Of a stretch of 64,000 nt of DNA, positions 35,107 to 44,476 are shown in pieces; the first letter of the stretch is position 1; the number at the start of each line of letters is the position of its first letter. The position numbers and the translations under genes are program-made. The DNA is from JAUWKC01 sp035527845 (GTDB lineage: Bacteria > Planctomycetota > Phycisphaerae > Sedimentisphaerales > Anaerobacaceae): assembly GCA_035527845.1 (NCBI GenBank), contig DATKZT010000073.1, positions 28,123 to 92,122 of the forward strand, written 5' to 3'. The notes beneath the pieces were generated by a model. It saw nothing but the letters and a program-made list of their open reading frames with translations. It was not told where the DNA came from and ran no database searches.

Positions 35107-37806
35107 CTAATCGGCCGCTTTAGAGCTTTCTGCGAAGAGGAGGAAATTCTGCACGATCTGCTCCTTCTTTTTTTCGTCGAGGCTTGCCGGAAGTTCCGTT
35201 GGAATGCTGAGAGTTTCAATAGTCTCGATATCGCTGGGGTTGACCTTTGCTCGGCTGAACATGTGGTCATGAATATCCCAGCTTGCATTCCATTTAGACT
35301 GAATAGTTTTCTCCCCGGCAATGTTTAATCCTTTGGTTAAAGCCGCATGCTTCCTGGCAGCGTCCGACGACGGCTGCGAAGCCTGTCTGAAATAGGCATC
35401 CACCAGCCACAGGTCCATATCCGGGCAGGGATAGAGCTGCGGCTTTTCTTTTCGAATCCATTCCGCGAGCAGGTCGGCATCTAATTGTCCGATGTTGGCA
35501 AGAATATACAGAGACATGTTGGCTACGTGGTTAATCCGTCGAAATTCCATTTGGGGGCATTCATACTTTCGATTTGTGTTATAATACTCGTCATTGTCCC
35601 CTGTCCCCGAAGCATTCTCACCTCGTGCTCTTGATTCATTCCAGCCCTGAAGGTCTTTGTCATAGTCTGTCAGGCATTGTCTGACGGCATCTTTTAACAA
35701 GCTTGACACTATAGCAGGGTTTTTGCGTCCTTCCTCGATCAATCTTATGACCTTAATGTTCGGCATGATCTTGTCACAATAGTGAAGGATTTCATTTGGC
35801 ATGGAGATGTTTCCACCACCCCGCATAAGGTAACACAACTCCATAACCGGGACGTTGCCAAGGTCTGCAACAACTTCTGCGGTACTCTGTGGGGCTGTTT
35901 GAGTGTAGCAGGCCTTACGGGGATTTGACATCCTGGGAAAGCCCTTGGCAACAAGGTCCTGCGCGGTGCGTCCATCGATTGTCGGAGAACGGCCTTGTGG
36001 AAGCACTTCGTCCAGTTGTCCTATGTCCTTTTCAGTTACAAATCCTTCGAGGCTCGCAATAACAAGGCTGATGAAGCCTTTCAAGTCCTCTACCCTCTGC
36101 TGTTCCGGCCATCGTACGCTTGTCACCACCGGTTCAATCTCCGCGTATCTTTTCGGGTCCACCTGCTTTGCCAGCATCAACGCTACTTGCGCAACGCTGC
36201 AAGGCTCCCGGAAGAAGCCGCGGGACCCGCCGGTGCCCAGTTTCTCTGGGTCGTAGTTATCAAGATACCACTTGAACTTCTTTAGAACCCTCAGATTGGC
36301 AGCCAAAAAGATACCCTCGCGGCCCCTGACCTGCTGCTTGAGCGGCGAAAGAATGTACAACTTGCGCAGCTCGTCGAGATGTCCTGAGAGCGTCACAATC
36401 TGCGTAAGGTCGGCCTCAAGTGTGAGTTTAGAGGACAGATGTTCGAGAAGGTAGAGAACACCCTTCCACATGTCTTCTCGTTCGAAGAACTCGGCAAATC
36501 CATTGTGGAACATTCTTAGGCTCTCAAACCCATCTCTAGGCTCAACATGCATAGACATTTCTTTGGCAAAGACGGTTCCTGAGAAACATTCCTCCGCCAA
36601 TTCAAATGTGTTCAGGCTCTTGTAGTAACCTGGTTCCTTCATCCAACTCTGCGAACCCCACCGCGTGTGGCCGTCTTCCTTAAGATATGACCACTCCCCC
36701 CTTTTTTGTATAAAATGGTCTTCATCCTGATCAGTGGGACGCAAGCCTTTTTCATATCTTTCTATCAGCCCTGCCAATTCATCTGTTGGGCTTACGGGCA
36801 TATTTGGCTCAGAGGCCGCTGGGGTACTCTTAGCATCTTTCTTCTTTTCGTGAGCAGTCGCTTCAAAAAGAATCTCATCTAACCGTTTTGCGTCCTGCTT
36901 AGTAAGAAATCCTTCAAGACTTGGAATAACAAGGTCAAGAAAGTCTTTCAGGTCTTGTGCTTTCTGTTCTTTACTCCACCGTATACTTATAATTGCAGGT
37001 ATGATTTTAGCATACCTTTGGGGGTCCACCTGTTTTGCAAGCATTAATGCAACCTGCGCAACACTGTCGGGTTCTCGGAAAAAGCCAGGAGAACCTCCGG
37101 TTCCTAATCTTACAGGGTCATAATTTTCCAGGTACCACTTGAATTGTTTGAGAACACGTAAATGCGCCGCCAGGAAAATCTTTTCTTTGCCTTTTACCTG
37201 CTCTCGCAACGGGGAGAGACCGTATAGCTTACGCAGCTCGTCAAGATTATGGCATGTGCTGACAATTTGTATTAAGTCGGCTTGGAGGTCCAGCTTTGAG
37301 GACAACGATCCATAGGCATGAAGAACCCCCTTCCACATATCTTCTCGCTCGAATAATTCTGCGAATCCATTGTGGAAAACCTTTAAACTCTCGAATCCAA
37401 CCATGGGCTCATTATATATAGACATTTCATTTGAAAAGAGGGATCGTGAGAAACATTCCTCCGCCAATTCGAATGTGTTCAGGCTCTTGTAGTAGCTTGG
37501 TTCCTTCATCCAATTCTGCGAACCCCACCGCGTATGGCCGTTTTTCTTAAGATTTAACCATTCCGTCCTCATTTGTATAATACCGGCCTTCTGTTGATCA
37601 GTGGGATTCAAGCCCTTTTCATATCCTTCTATGAGCCATGCTAATTCATATGTTGGGCTTACGGTCATATCCGGCTCAGAGGGGGCTGGGGCTTTTTCCC
37701 CCTCAACCCGCACATCGGGTTGTTTGCTTGATTCTACTGTATGAGCAAGACTGGCAAGCAGCACAAGAATAAGTATAGCCAAAAAAGTGTTTTTGGAACC
37801 GTTCAT
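35107..37806 (-). CDS. Exported protein with a tandem ~275-residue internal duplication, unknown function
   Basis: 899 residues with a signal peptide (AILILVLLASLAHTVES). Residues about 48-320 and 335-610 are two copies of the same unit; shared blocks include GHTRWGSQxWMKEP, YYKSLNTFELAEECFS, FHNGFAExFEREDMWKGVL and GTGGSxGFFREP. The C-terminal 280 residues are unique. No family recognised and no catalytic motif. Each copy is helical and rich in Leu/Glu. Promoter-like TATAAT lies near 37848 on the minus strand and AAGGAG precedes the start. It converges on the TPR gene with a 25-base gap. Confidence 0.75.
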   Translation of the reverse strand: MNGSKNTFLAILILVLLASLAHTVESSKQPDVRVEGEKAPAPSEPDMTVSPTYELAWLIEGYEKGLNPTDQQKAGIIQMRTEWLNLKKNGHTRWGSQNWMKEPSYYKSLNTFELAEECFSRSLFSNEMSIYNEPMVGFESLKVFHNGFAELFEREDMWKGVLHAYGSLSSKLDLQADLIQIVSTCHNLDELRKLYGLSPLREQVKGKEKIFLAAHLRVLKQFKWYLENYDPVRLGTGGSPGFFREPDSVAQVALMLAKQVDPQRYAKIIPAIISIRWSKEQKAQDLKDFLDLVIPSLEGFLTKQDAKRLDEILFEATAHEKKKDAKSTPAASEPNMPVSPTDELAGLIERYEKGLRPTDQDEDHFIQKRGEWSYLKEDGHTRWGSQSWMKEPGYYKSLNTFELAEECFSGTVFAKEMSMHVEPRDGFESLRMFHNGFAEFFEREDMWKGVLYLLEHLSSKLTLEADLTQIVTLSGHLDELRKLYILSPLKQQVRGREGIFLAANLRVLKKFKWYLDNYDPEKLGTGGSRGFFREPCSVAQVALMLAKQVDPKRYAEIEPVVTSVRWPEQQRVEDLKGFISLVIASLEGFVTEKDIGQLDEVLPQGRSPTIDGRTAQDLVAKGFPRMSNPRKACYTQTAPQSTAEVVADLGNVPVMELCYLMRGGGNISMPNEILHYCDKIMPNIKVIRLIEEGRKNPAIVSSLLKDAVRQCLTDYDKDLQGWNESRARGENASGTGDNDEYYNTNRKYECPQMEFRRINHVANMSLYILANIGQLDADLLAEWIRKEKPQLYPCPDMDLWLVDAYFRQASQPSSDAARKHAALTKGLNIAGEKTIQSKWNASWDIHDHMFSRAKVNPSDIETIETLSIPTELPASLDEKKKEQIVQNFLLFAESSKAAD

Positions 37807-38188
37807 TTTAAACTCCTTAAGAGATGACGTTCGTAAAGGCCTCCCTGATTATACCCGCAATACTCGGCCTTTAATGTAAAATCCGTGTAAAATCCACTCC
37901 GGCTTACTGCCCCCGCAATCCTCTCTTTCAGGTCGGTTGCAACGAGGGCGCCGACCCTATCAGGGTTCCGCCAGCCCTCCTATATGACCCGAACAAAACG
38001 CGGGTTGTGCGGCAGGTATGCCCCAGCGATACAATGCGGTTCCAATCGCCACTTACACCGCTAAGCACACAGCTTGCGGACCACTGTTCACCGAGGCCCT
38101 CGATAAACTGCTCGATTGCCTTGTTGCACATAAACTCGTGTTTGACCCGATAGGTATTCGGCTGGAGAGGAAGGTTTGCCTCGATAAG
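37807..38188 (-). other. Spacer containing an in-frame open extension of the upstream gene
   Basis: After the TAG stop (38191-38189) of the next gene the same frame stays open for about 86 codons to about 37928, beginning LIEANLPLQPNTYRVKHEF and containing MCNKAIEQFIEGLGEQW, with GC-rich third positions over its first part. No ribosome site suggests an independent gene. The remaining 120 bases toward 37807 carry the promoter and Shine-Dalgarno of the next gene. Confidence 0.35.
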
Positions 38189-40864
38189 CTACTCGACCAT
38201 TTTGACCGAAGGCGGCCCAGGGAGATTTGCGTCCGGATAGGCAAGTGCGACGAAAGCATCCAGTCTGCCAAAGAGGGCATCCATTTTCTTTGATTTTTTG
38301 CCATTGCTTGTCTGCATATCCGAGCCATCCTTGAATTGATTGGGATAGCGAGGCAGGGTCACGGCCGTCTGTCCCCGGAGCGATTGTCTCTTTTCGGCGG
38401 CAGTTGAGAACCGGGGGTCTGATTCACTGTAACCGGCGTTCCAGACTGTGGCTGTAAATTCCTCGGGAGGGGCGATACAATCGGCCATAACAAGATATTC
38501 ATCGAGCGCTTTGACGGCTTCGGGCGAGAGGTTCTCGCGCGGATGCGTGGCTGCCAATCGATGCATGGCGTAAAAGGTTATGGCAGGCGGAACGGGCGCA
38601 CGAAAGACAGGCGGGGGCCATGGATGATGTATGCGGTACTGGCAGGCAAGCAGGGGCAGCGCATTATGGTCCTGCAATTCTGCCAGAATGTAGGTAGCGG
38701 CCAGACAGGTCTTTCTGCCTTGGTCATAAAGGTCCGGCTTTGCGTACGTGTGAATGCCCTTGGCATAATCCTGATTGCGCTTCTCAAACGCGGCAGGCCA
38801 GGCAAGTAACGAACCGCGCAGCGCATCTCGCAACGGTCGGATTACACGCTCAGGATGTTGCCGTCCGTATGCGAACAGCCTTCTCACACGCATCAGACGA
38901 ACGACCACACGGCTCTGGAACTCGGCGCACGCCTCAGACGAATCCCAGCCGCCGATGCTCGTTTCAGCAAGGTGACAGTCATCAAAGTTGGCGAAATTCC
39001 TTATCGTCTGCTCTATATCTTCGGCGCTCATGTTGTCGATAAGCTCTCTGCGCCAGGGATGGACCGGGACTTTTTCTTTTGTCTGGGCGGACTTGGCGAC
39101 ATTGGGCTCTGGCACTGTGTTTTGCTGCGTATCTTTTTGGCGTCCCTGAATGTCTTCGATAGCTTTCGAGGCAGCCTGCCGAACGCCAACGGACTCGTCG
39201 TTGAGAGCGGCTTCAAGCGAGGGCAGGGCCGACGCGTCACCGATACGACCAAGAGCTTCCACTATGCTACAGCGAACATCTGCAATCGAATCAATCTTAA
39301 GCTGGTCTATCAGGCTCGGTGCCGCCGATTTCGCCTCTGCCCCCAACCGGCCCAAAAGATAAGCCGCAAGCTGCCGCTCATAAGGTCCCTGTACCCCGGT
39401 GCCGCTGCTGAGCTGTTTCAGAAGGTTGGGCAGCGAATCCTCCTTCGCCCATTCCGTGGTCACCGTATTGACGTCCCGCTCTTGGCCCGGTTCGAGAACA
39501 AATTCCTCGGTCTGCGTCAGAGCGGCCGGCGTAACAACGTTGACGTGATAACGCACCCCGGGTATAACCTTGTGCATCACGTAGCATCCGTCTGCGATGT
39601 GCTCGCCCCTGCTATCCCAACTCGGGTAGTAGCCATTGTGCCGGGCCCGGGTACTCACCCACGCATCCGGCAGCGGTTTTCCATTCGGATCAACCACACG
39701 AACCGTCACGTTACCGCACCGGCCAAGAACAATCTTCAAAGGCTTAAACTTATGCCTGCTTCTGTCCGGTTTCTCGCGAAATCCCATGCCTATACCACGT
39801 TCAGGCAGCCAAACCACACCCTCAAGTTCCGTAAGCTCTCCCCCTTCAATTTTCATAAGCTCCGACAAACGCTCGAGTTTGTTCATACCTTTGGCGCCGG
39901 ACACCTGTGCCACAATTTCTCTTAACGTCGGTTCCCTGGCCACGCGGCACATTCTGCCGTTCACTCGGCAGCCGCCTGCGAACTCGCCGTTTTCATCCGT
40001 CTTGATGACAAACTTTGTACCCCAACCCAAATTTCCCGCGGAACGGACGACCAACCCCGGCGGCACGTAACCAACCGTCCCACGATTGTCCCCGTTCACC
40101 CATGCGTCAAATGTCACACCATTGGCCGGCCGACCGTCAGGATACACCACCTGACCCCAGAAAACTGGCGCCCACCGGGCCTTGAAATCTACCCCATCCA
40201 CTTGCTCTGCAGGCCCAACCAGAATGTTCTTCTCAACGCTCTCTGCCTCTGTACCATCCTCGTCCAACAAACAGTATCCGTTTGTCCCTTTGCACGTAAC
40301 GACCACCTCCCGCGGCCTTAGGTACAACAGGTATCTGCCTTGAGAATCCGTCTGAATCTGAGTTCCACTCCCGTATGGGGATATAAGAAAATCAGCCAGG
40401 GGCTCCGAGGTCTTCTCATCCCGCACCACCCCCGAGATACTCTGGTCTAATCTTAAGTAGAGATTCATATTCTGTATGTCACCATGCTTAATGGAAATTG
40501 TCACCGGCTCAGTCCAAACGCCAGTCTCATTCGGGACGTGAAGGACATATTCACAAGGACTTGGCTTGACGCCTTCAAAGCAATAATTTCCGTCTCTGTC
40601 GCTGACTGCGCTGCGAGTCTTGCCATCGCAACTATGCCAGAGGGTCACGGTGACCTGTGCCGCGCCCTGGCCGGCGGGGCCCGTTAATACCCTGCCGGAG
40701 ATGCTAAAACCTGGATCTTCGTCGCGGACCTGCAACTTGCCGGTCTTGGAATCAGCGTCGTTTGGTCCGGGCCGTGGCTGTGCAGAACAAGTGCACTGCA
40801 CAACCAGGTCCAAGATTAACGCCAGCATCAGGAGCGAGACTATTTTCTTCCACGTTTCTGTCAT
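38189..40864 (-). CDS. Exported carboxypeptidase-regulatory-like / HEAT-repeat protein
   Basis: 891 residues with a signal peptide (LMLALILDLVVQCTCSAQ). Two carboxypeptidase-regulatory-like beta-sandwiches come first (ISGRVLTGPAGQGAAQVTVT and SISGVVRDEKTSEPLADFL, about residues 50-210), a third beta domain (NVTVRVVDPNGKPLPDAWV) near 390, then HEAT-type repeats (SIVEALGRIGDASALPSLEA) near 560-610, and a helical C-terminus. It looks like a periplasmic or surface structural/adaptor protein as found in large numbers in planctomycetes. The gene may be shortened: see the in-frame extension beyond its TAG stop. Confidence 0.75.
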   Translation of the reverse strand: MTETWKKIVSLLMLALILDLVVQCTCSAQPRPGPNDADSKTGKLQVRDEDPGFSISGRVLTGPAGQGAAQVTVTLWHSCDGKTRSAVSDRDGNYCFEGVKPSPCEYVLHVPNETGVWTEPVTISIKHGDIQNMNLYLRLDQSISGVVRDEKTSEPLADFLISPYGSGTQIQTDSQGRYLLYLRPREVVVTCKGTNGYCLLDEDGTEAESVEKNILVGPAEQVDGVDFKARWAPVFWGQVVYPDGRPANGVTFDAWVNGDNRGTVGYVPPGLVVRSAGNLGWGTKFVIKTDENGEFAGGCRVNGRMCRVAREPTLREIVAQVSGAKGMNKLERLSELMKIEGGELTELEGVVWLPERGIGMGFREKPDRSRHKFKPLKIVLGRCGNVTVRVVDPNGKPLPDAWVSTRARHNGYYPSWDSRGEHIADGCYVMHKVIPGVRYHVNVVTPAALTQTEEFVLEPGQERDVNTVTTEWAKEDSLPNLLKQLSSGTGVQGPYERQLAAYLLGRLGAEAKSAAPSLIDQLKIDSIADVRCSIVEALGRIGDASALPSLEAALNDESVGVRQAASKAIEDIQGRQKDTQQNTVPEPNVAKSAQTKEKVPVHPWRRELIDNMSAEDIEQTIRNFANFDDCHLAETSIGGWDSSEACAEFQSRVVVRLMRVRRLFAYGRQHPERVIRPLRDALRGSLLAWPAAFEKRNQDYAKGIHTYAKPDLYDQGRKTCLAATYILAELQDHNALPLLACQYRIHHPWPPPVFRAPVPPAITFYAMHRLAATHPRENLSPEAVKALDEYLVMADCIAPPEEFTATVWNAGYSESDPRFSTAAEKRQSLRGQTAVTLPRYPNQFKDGSDMQTSNGKKSKKMDALFGRLDAFVALAYPDANLPGPPSVKMVE

Positions 40865-40911
40865 TTTGCTTCTCCTTCACCGTTGCTGCAATTTCGGTAC
40901 TCCAGTGGGTA

Positions 40912-40920
40912 ATTATAACA
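40912..40920 (-). promoter_or_regulatory. Extended -10 element of the carboxypeptidase-regulatory/HEAT gene
   Basis: TGTTATAAT on the minus strand (TATAAT at 40917-40912), no good -35. GAAGGAGAAG precedes the ATG at 40864. Confidence 0.45.
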
Positions 40921-41024
40921 GGCGGAAGTTGCGAGTTTTTGTAAATAATGTGTAAAATCGGAGCGGCAAAAAGGGCCGGAAGTGATATTTTTTGGAAAAA
41001 AATTCAAAAAAAAGTTGTAACGTA

Positions 41025-41052
41025 TTGCGGAAAAGGCGCGTCTATATACAAT
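41025..41052 (+). promoter_or_regulatory. Promoter of the glycine-zipper protein
   Basis: TTGCGG (41025-41030) and TACAAT (41047-41052), spacing 16. The in-frame ATG at 41051 lies within the -10 box, so the true start must be the downstream ATG at 41111. Confidence 0.5.
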
Positions 41053-41110
41053 GAATGACAGTGCGCGGGACAAAACAAGGTACGGTAAGTCTCTAATAGG
41101 AGAAAGAAGA

Positions 41111-41539
41111 ATGAAAAGAGCAAGCAAAAAGAGCATTGTACTTACTCTGCTGGTTTTGGTTATGGTTGGCCTTTGCGGCGGCTGCCAGGGCCTTATGCTG
41201 AGCTGCATTTACACCTCGGCGCTTATTGGCGGCGGGGTGGGCGGCATAATCGGGTATCAGTCGGGCGAGGCGCTGGCAGGAGCTCTGATAGGCGCGGGGA
41301 TTCTGGGGACGGGCGAGCTGCTCAATCAAACAGATCAACTGGCCCGACAGGAGCAGGAGCAGAGCCAGAAGTGCCGGGAAGAAGGAGAAGAGAAAGTCGT
41401 GGTTGAGGTGACCAACAGCAACGGGTCAATCATACCGGTGGAGCTGAAAAAGGAGGGCTGCGTTTACATTGGTCCGAAAGGAGAGCGTTACAACGAATTG
41501 CCGAGCGAGGAGCAGTTAAGGCCGGTTTACGGATTTTAG
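41111..41539 (+). CDS. Small envelope protein with glycine-zipper segment
   Basis: 142 residues from ATG 41111, which follows AGGAGAAAG. Signal sequence LTLLVLVMVGLCGGCQG ends with a possible lipobox Cys at about residue 24, though Cys-Gly-Gly before it is not ideal. Residues about 35-65 (GGGVGGIIGYQSGEALAGAL) form a GxxxG glycine zipper of the kind found in outer-membrane lipoproteins. A charged C-terminus includes VVEVTNSNGSIIPVELKKEG and IGPKGERYNELPSEEQL. Probably a periplasmic or outer-membrane lipoprotein; exact role unknown. Confidence 0.75.
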   Translation: MKRASKKSIVLTLLVLVMVGLCGGCQGLMLSCIYTSALIGGGVGGIIGYQSGEALAGALIGAGILGTGELLNQTDQLARQEQEQSQKCREEGEEKVVVEVTNSNGSIIPVELKKEGCVYIGPKGERYNELPSEEQLRPVYGF

Positions 41540-41577
41540 GGCCGAGCGGCCCGGTGTAAGGCCCAGAAAGGCAGCAT

Positions 41578-41610
41578 GGGCTCGTTTGTACAAACGGGCC
41601 CTTTTTTTTC
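41578..41610 (+). terminator. Rho-independent terminator after the glycine-zipper gene
   Basis: GGGCTCGTTTG / CAAACGGGCCC stem followed by eight T residues. Confidence 0.85.
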
Positions 41611-41701
41611 ATCAATTCTCTCGGCAGGATGACGTAACCGTCATTTCAGGCATACCAGGTGTTTTGCTGCGATAGCCCCGCATAGGCGCGCCCCTGAAGG
41701 T

Positions 41702-41907
41702 GGGTGCACTTCATATTTGGAGGCAGGAAGCAGGTTATTGGTTTTCTCCGGTCTTGGAAGCCTTACGAGGGGTCTGGATTCCCGCTCCCTCGGCTATGCT
41801 CGGGACAGGTTTCGCGGGAATGACAACGGGGGCAGTAAAGGCGATTGGGCAAGGGACGGACGCAAGGACGCGTGCAAAAAATCCAGGTATAAACATGAAT
41901 CTCACCC
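41702..41907 (+). repeat. Dispersed repeat, copy 3 (MITE-like)
   Basis: 206 bp. Left end GGGTGCACTTCATATTTG is identical to copy 2; right end AAACATGAATCTCACCC is close to it. The central palindrome GGATTCCCGC ... GCGGGAATGAC is interrupted by about 25 extra bases. The direct repeat CTGAAG lies two bases left and one base right of the element. It ends 27 bp before the -35 box at 41935. Confidence 0.7.
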
Positions 41908-41934
41908 GCTGAAGCCTCGCCGGGCACAAAATGA

Positions 41935-41962
41935 TTGAATTTGCGCGGTAATAGGCTATATT
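41935..41962 (+). promoter_or_regulatory. Promoter of the FG-GAP protein
   Basis: TTGAAT (41935-41940) and TATATT (41957-41962), spacing 16. Confidence 0.5.
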
Positions 41963-42016
41963 GGTTGTATGGATAAGCCATTAGATTTTGCAGATTTTCC
42001 GGTGGAGGATTTCGTT

Positions 42017-44476
42017 TTGCGACTGAGTAAGACAGTAATCGCAGTTGTTCTTGTGAGCGCGATTTTCGGCAGCGGGACGCCCTCGTGTAAAGAAATTGCC
42101 ATTGTCGGCCCCGAAGAGGGGTCGGTGCAGGCGGAGCCAAATAGGGAGCCGAACGATCTGAGTGCGTACTACGGGTTCGGAGAGATGGAGATAATCAAGC
42201 TCGACTGGGGTATAAGCGGCCTTTTGGCGGCGGATTTCACGGGTGACGGCCGAAAAGACATCGCCATTGTCAATAACAGCAAGGCGAAGATCGAGCTGCT
42301 GATTCAGAAAGAGAAGGTGGGGCCGGCGGAGAGGCCGGTAGCGGTTGCCGATGAAGACGAAGATATAAACCAAATCAGCGTCCCTACCCGTTTTGAGAGG
42401 CAGGCGGCGGCCGTTTCCCAAAGGATTCACAGCCTGGTGAGCGGGGACCTGAATTCGGACGGAATGACGGACCTGGCTTTCTATGGCGAGCCAAAGGGTC
42501 TCTACGTGATGCTTCAAAAGGCCGGCGATGGGCAAATGAAGAAATCGGAGTCTTTGAAGTGGCGGCCTCGAAAGAAGATTGACATCGACGACGGTCTTAC
42601 GAGCCCGAACGGTCTTGTGTGCGCCGACCTCAACCGTGACGGGCGCGACGATTTGGCGCTGGCGGCACAGGACGGGGTATATGTGGTTGTGCAAAAGGCG
42701 GACGGCTCGCTGGCCGAGCCAGTGAAATACTCGACGACGGCGGCTGTGCTGGGTGTGATGGCCGGCGATATAAACGGGGACAACATCAAGGACCTGATTG
42801 TCATAACAAACGACAACGAGAAGCCGATAAATGTGCGGTTCGGACTCAGCCAGGGGCAGCTTGGCCCGGAGGTAAGGCTGTTTATCGAAAAGCCTTATGC
42901 ATTGCGGTTGCAGGACATAGACGGTCTTCCAGGCGATGAGATGTTGACGGTGGATGCCGTGAGCAGGCGGCTGATATGTTATAAGCTTGCGGAGGGAAAG
43001 GAAGACGATACGGATTGGCCGGTCCTGTTTTATCCGCTGACCGGTGAGAAAGAGAGCACGAAGCGTGACCTGGCGGCGAGCGATTTTGACGGCGACGGGC
43101 TGGTTGACGTGGCGATAAGCGAGCCTGGGGGAGCGGAGATCATACTTTACAAGCAAGCCAGGGGGCTTGGATTGTCCGAGCCGATGCGGTTTCCGGCTCT
43201 TGCGGAGATTGCGAGCTTGTCGGCCTGGGACATCGACGGCGACGGCAGGAGCGAGCTGGGCGTCTTGAGCGTTAAGGAAAAGGTGATTGGGCTGAGCGAG
43301 TTCAAGGACGAGAGGTTTTCCTTTCCGCAGCCGATAGAGCTGACGGGCGAGCCGCTGGCAATGGAACTTGCGGACATCGATGGCAACGGTGATGCGGAAT
43401 GCGTTTACGTTTCAAGGGACACGAACGATACGAGACATTTGAGGGTTGTCTCGCATACGAGCGGTGAGTCGGAGGGACGGCAAGGACAGGTGCGTAGCTG
43501 GATCACAACGGGCAGAGCGCTGGAGCTTACGAAGCTAAGTGCGAATCCGGACGGTCTGAGAGTGGTCGATGTTGACCAGGACGGCTTGCAGGACGTGCTC
43601 ATATTCGTCAAGTACGAAGCTCCGATAGTGGCACGTCAGGTTCGCAAGGGTGAATTCGCGGTTGTCGAGGGGCCTGGGGCACAAGCGAGCCTGATAAAGG
43701 ATGCGAGTTCGAGCTCCATAGCAGCGGCGGACATGGATGGAGCGGCGGGTGCGGAACTGCTGCTGGCACAGAGCAACTTTGCGCGGAGCCTGGTTTTCGG
43801 CGAGGGCAAGAAATGGCGGATTATAGACCAGTACAATGCCAAGAGTACCGAGAACGAGGTTTCGGCGGTTGGGGCGTTCGGGCTTTACGGTGAGGGGGCG
43901 AATAAGAGACCGGCTATTCTTCTGCTGGACGGTCAAAAGGGACAGCTTCAGATACTGGAGGCGGGCGGCGACAAGACGTACCGGTTTGCAAAAGAGCTGG
44001 ACGTCGGCCGGTGGAACGCGGCGACACATCTTAAGATGCTGTTCGAGCCGCTGACGGGTAACGGCACCAAGAGTGTTTTATTGTTCGACAGCGAGAAGTT
44101 CGCTCTGATAACGCCGCCGGGGCATGACAAGGCCGCCGAGCACCTCGAGCAGCAGTTCAGCTATGAGACGCAGATAAAGGACGGGGCTTACGGCAATCTC
44201 GCGGCGGGAGACATCAACGGCGATGAGCGGGCGGATATTACCATGGTCGAATGCGAGCGTCACCATATAGAAATACTCGCGCTCGACTCAAAGAGGAAGC
44301 CTGTACCGGCGATGCGTTTCAAGATATTCGAGGAGAAGACCTATCGTCAAAGAGAGAGCCGGAGCAGGTATGAAGTGGAGCCGCGGGAGCTTGAAATCGC
44401 CGACGTGACGGGCGACGGCAAAGATGATTTAGTAACGGTGATTCACGACCGAATAATAATATATCCTCAGGATTGA
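42017..44476 (+). CDS. Exported FG-GAP/VCBS repeat (beta-propeller) protein
   Basis: About 819 residues from TTG 42017, chosen because GGAGG (42004-42008) lies eight bases upstream and a signal sequence (LSKTVIAVVLVSAIFGSG) follows at once; the frame also has an ATG at 41969, but that is where transcription should start. At least ten repeats carry the calcium-binding DxxxDGxxD loop, for example ADFTGDGRKDIAIVN, ADLNRDGRDDLALA, SDFDGDGLVDVAIS, VDVDQDGLQDVLIF and ADVTGDGKDDLVTV. The fold should be one or two integrin-like propellers. Probably a Ca2+-binding extracellular adhesion or sugar-binding protein. Its TGA overlaps the TTG of the mnmA frame. Confidence 0.82.
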   Translation: MRLSKTVIAVVLVSAIFGSGTPSCKEIAIVGPEEGSVQAEPNREPNDLSAYYGFGEMEIIKLDWGISGLLAADFTGDGRKDIAIVNNSKAKIELLIQKEKVGPAERPVAVADEDEDINQISVPTRFERQAAAVSQRIHSLVSGDLNSDGMTDLAFYGEPKGLYVMLQKAGDGQMKKSESLKWRPRKKIDIDDGLTSPNGLVCADLNRDGRDDLALAAQDGVYVVVQKADGSLAEPVKYSTTAAVLGVMAGDINGDNIKDLIVITNDNEKPINVRFGLSQGQLGPEVRLFIEKPYALRLQDIDGLPGDEMLTVDAVSRRLICYKLAEGKEDDTDWPVLFYPLTGEKESTKRDLAASDFDGDGLVDVAISEPGGAEIILYKQARGLGLSEPMRFPALAEIASLSAWDIDGDGRSELGVLSVKEKVIGLSEFKDERFSFPQPIELTGEPLAMELADIDGNGDAECVYVSRDTNDTRHLRVVSHTSGESEGRQGQVRSWITTGRALELTKLSANPDGLRVVDVDQDGLQDVLIFVKYEAPIVARQVRKGEFAVVEGPGAQASLIKDASSSSIAAADMDGAAGAELLLAQSNFARSLVFGEGKKWRIIDQYNAKSTENEVSAVGAFGLYGEGANKRPAILLLDGQKGQLQILEAGGDKTYRFAKELDVGRWNAATHLKMLFEPLTGNGTKSVLLFDSEKFALITPPGHDKAAEHLEQQFSYETQIKDGAYGNLAAGDINGDERADITMVECERHHIEILALDSKRKPVPAMRFKIFEEKTYRQRESRSRYEVEPRELEIADVTGDGKDDLVTVIHDRIIIYPQD

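Noticed and set aside
41051..41110. Longer N-terminus for the glycine-zipper protein from ATG 41051
   Set aside because: That ATG overlaps the predicted -10 box; ATG 41111 has a ribosome site and begins a signal peptide.
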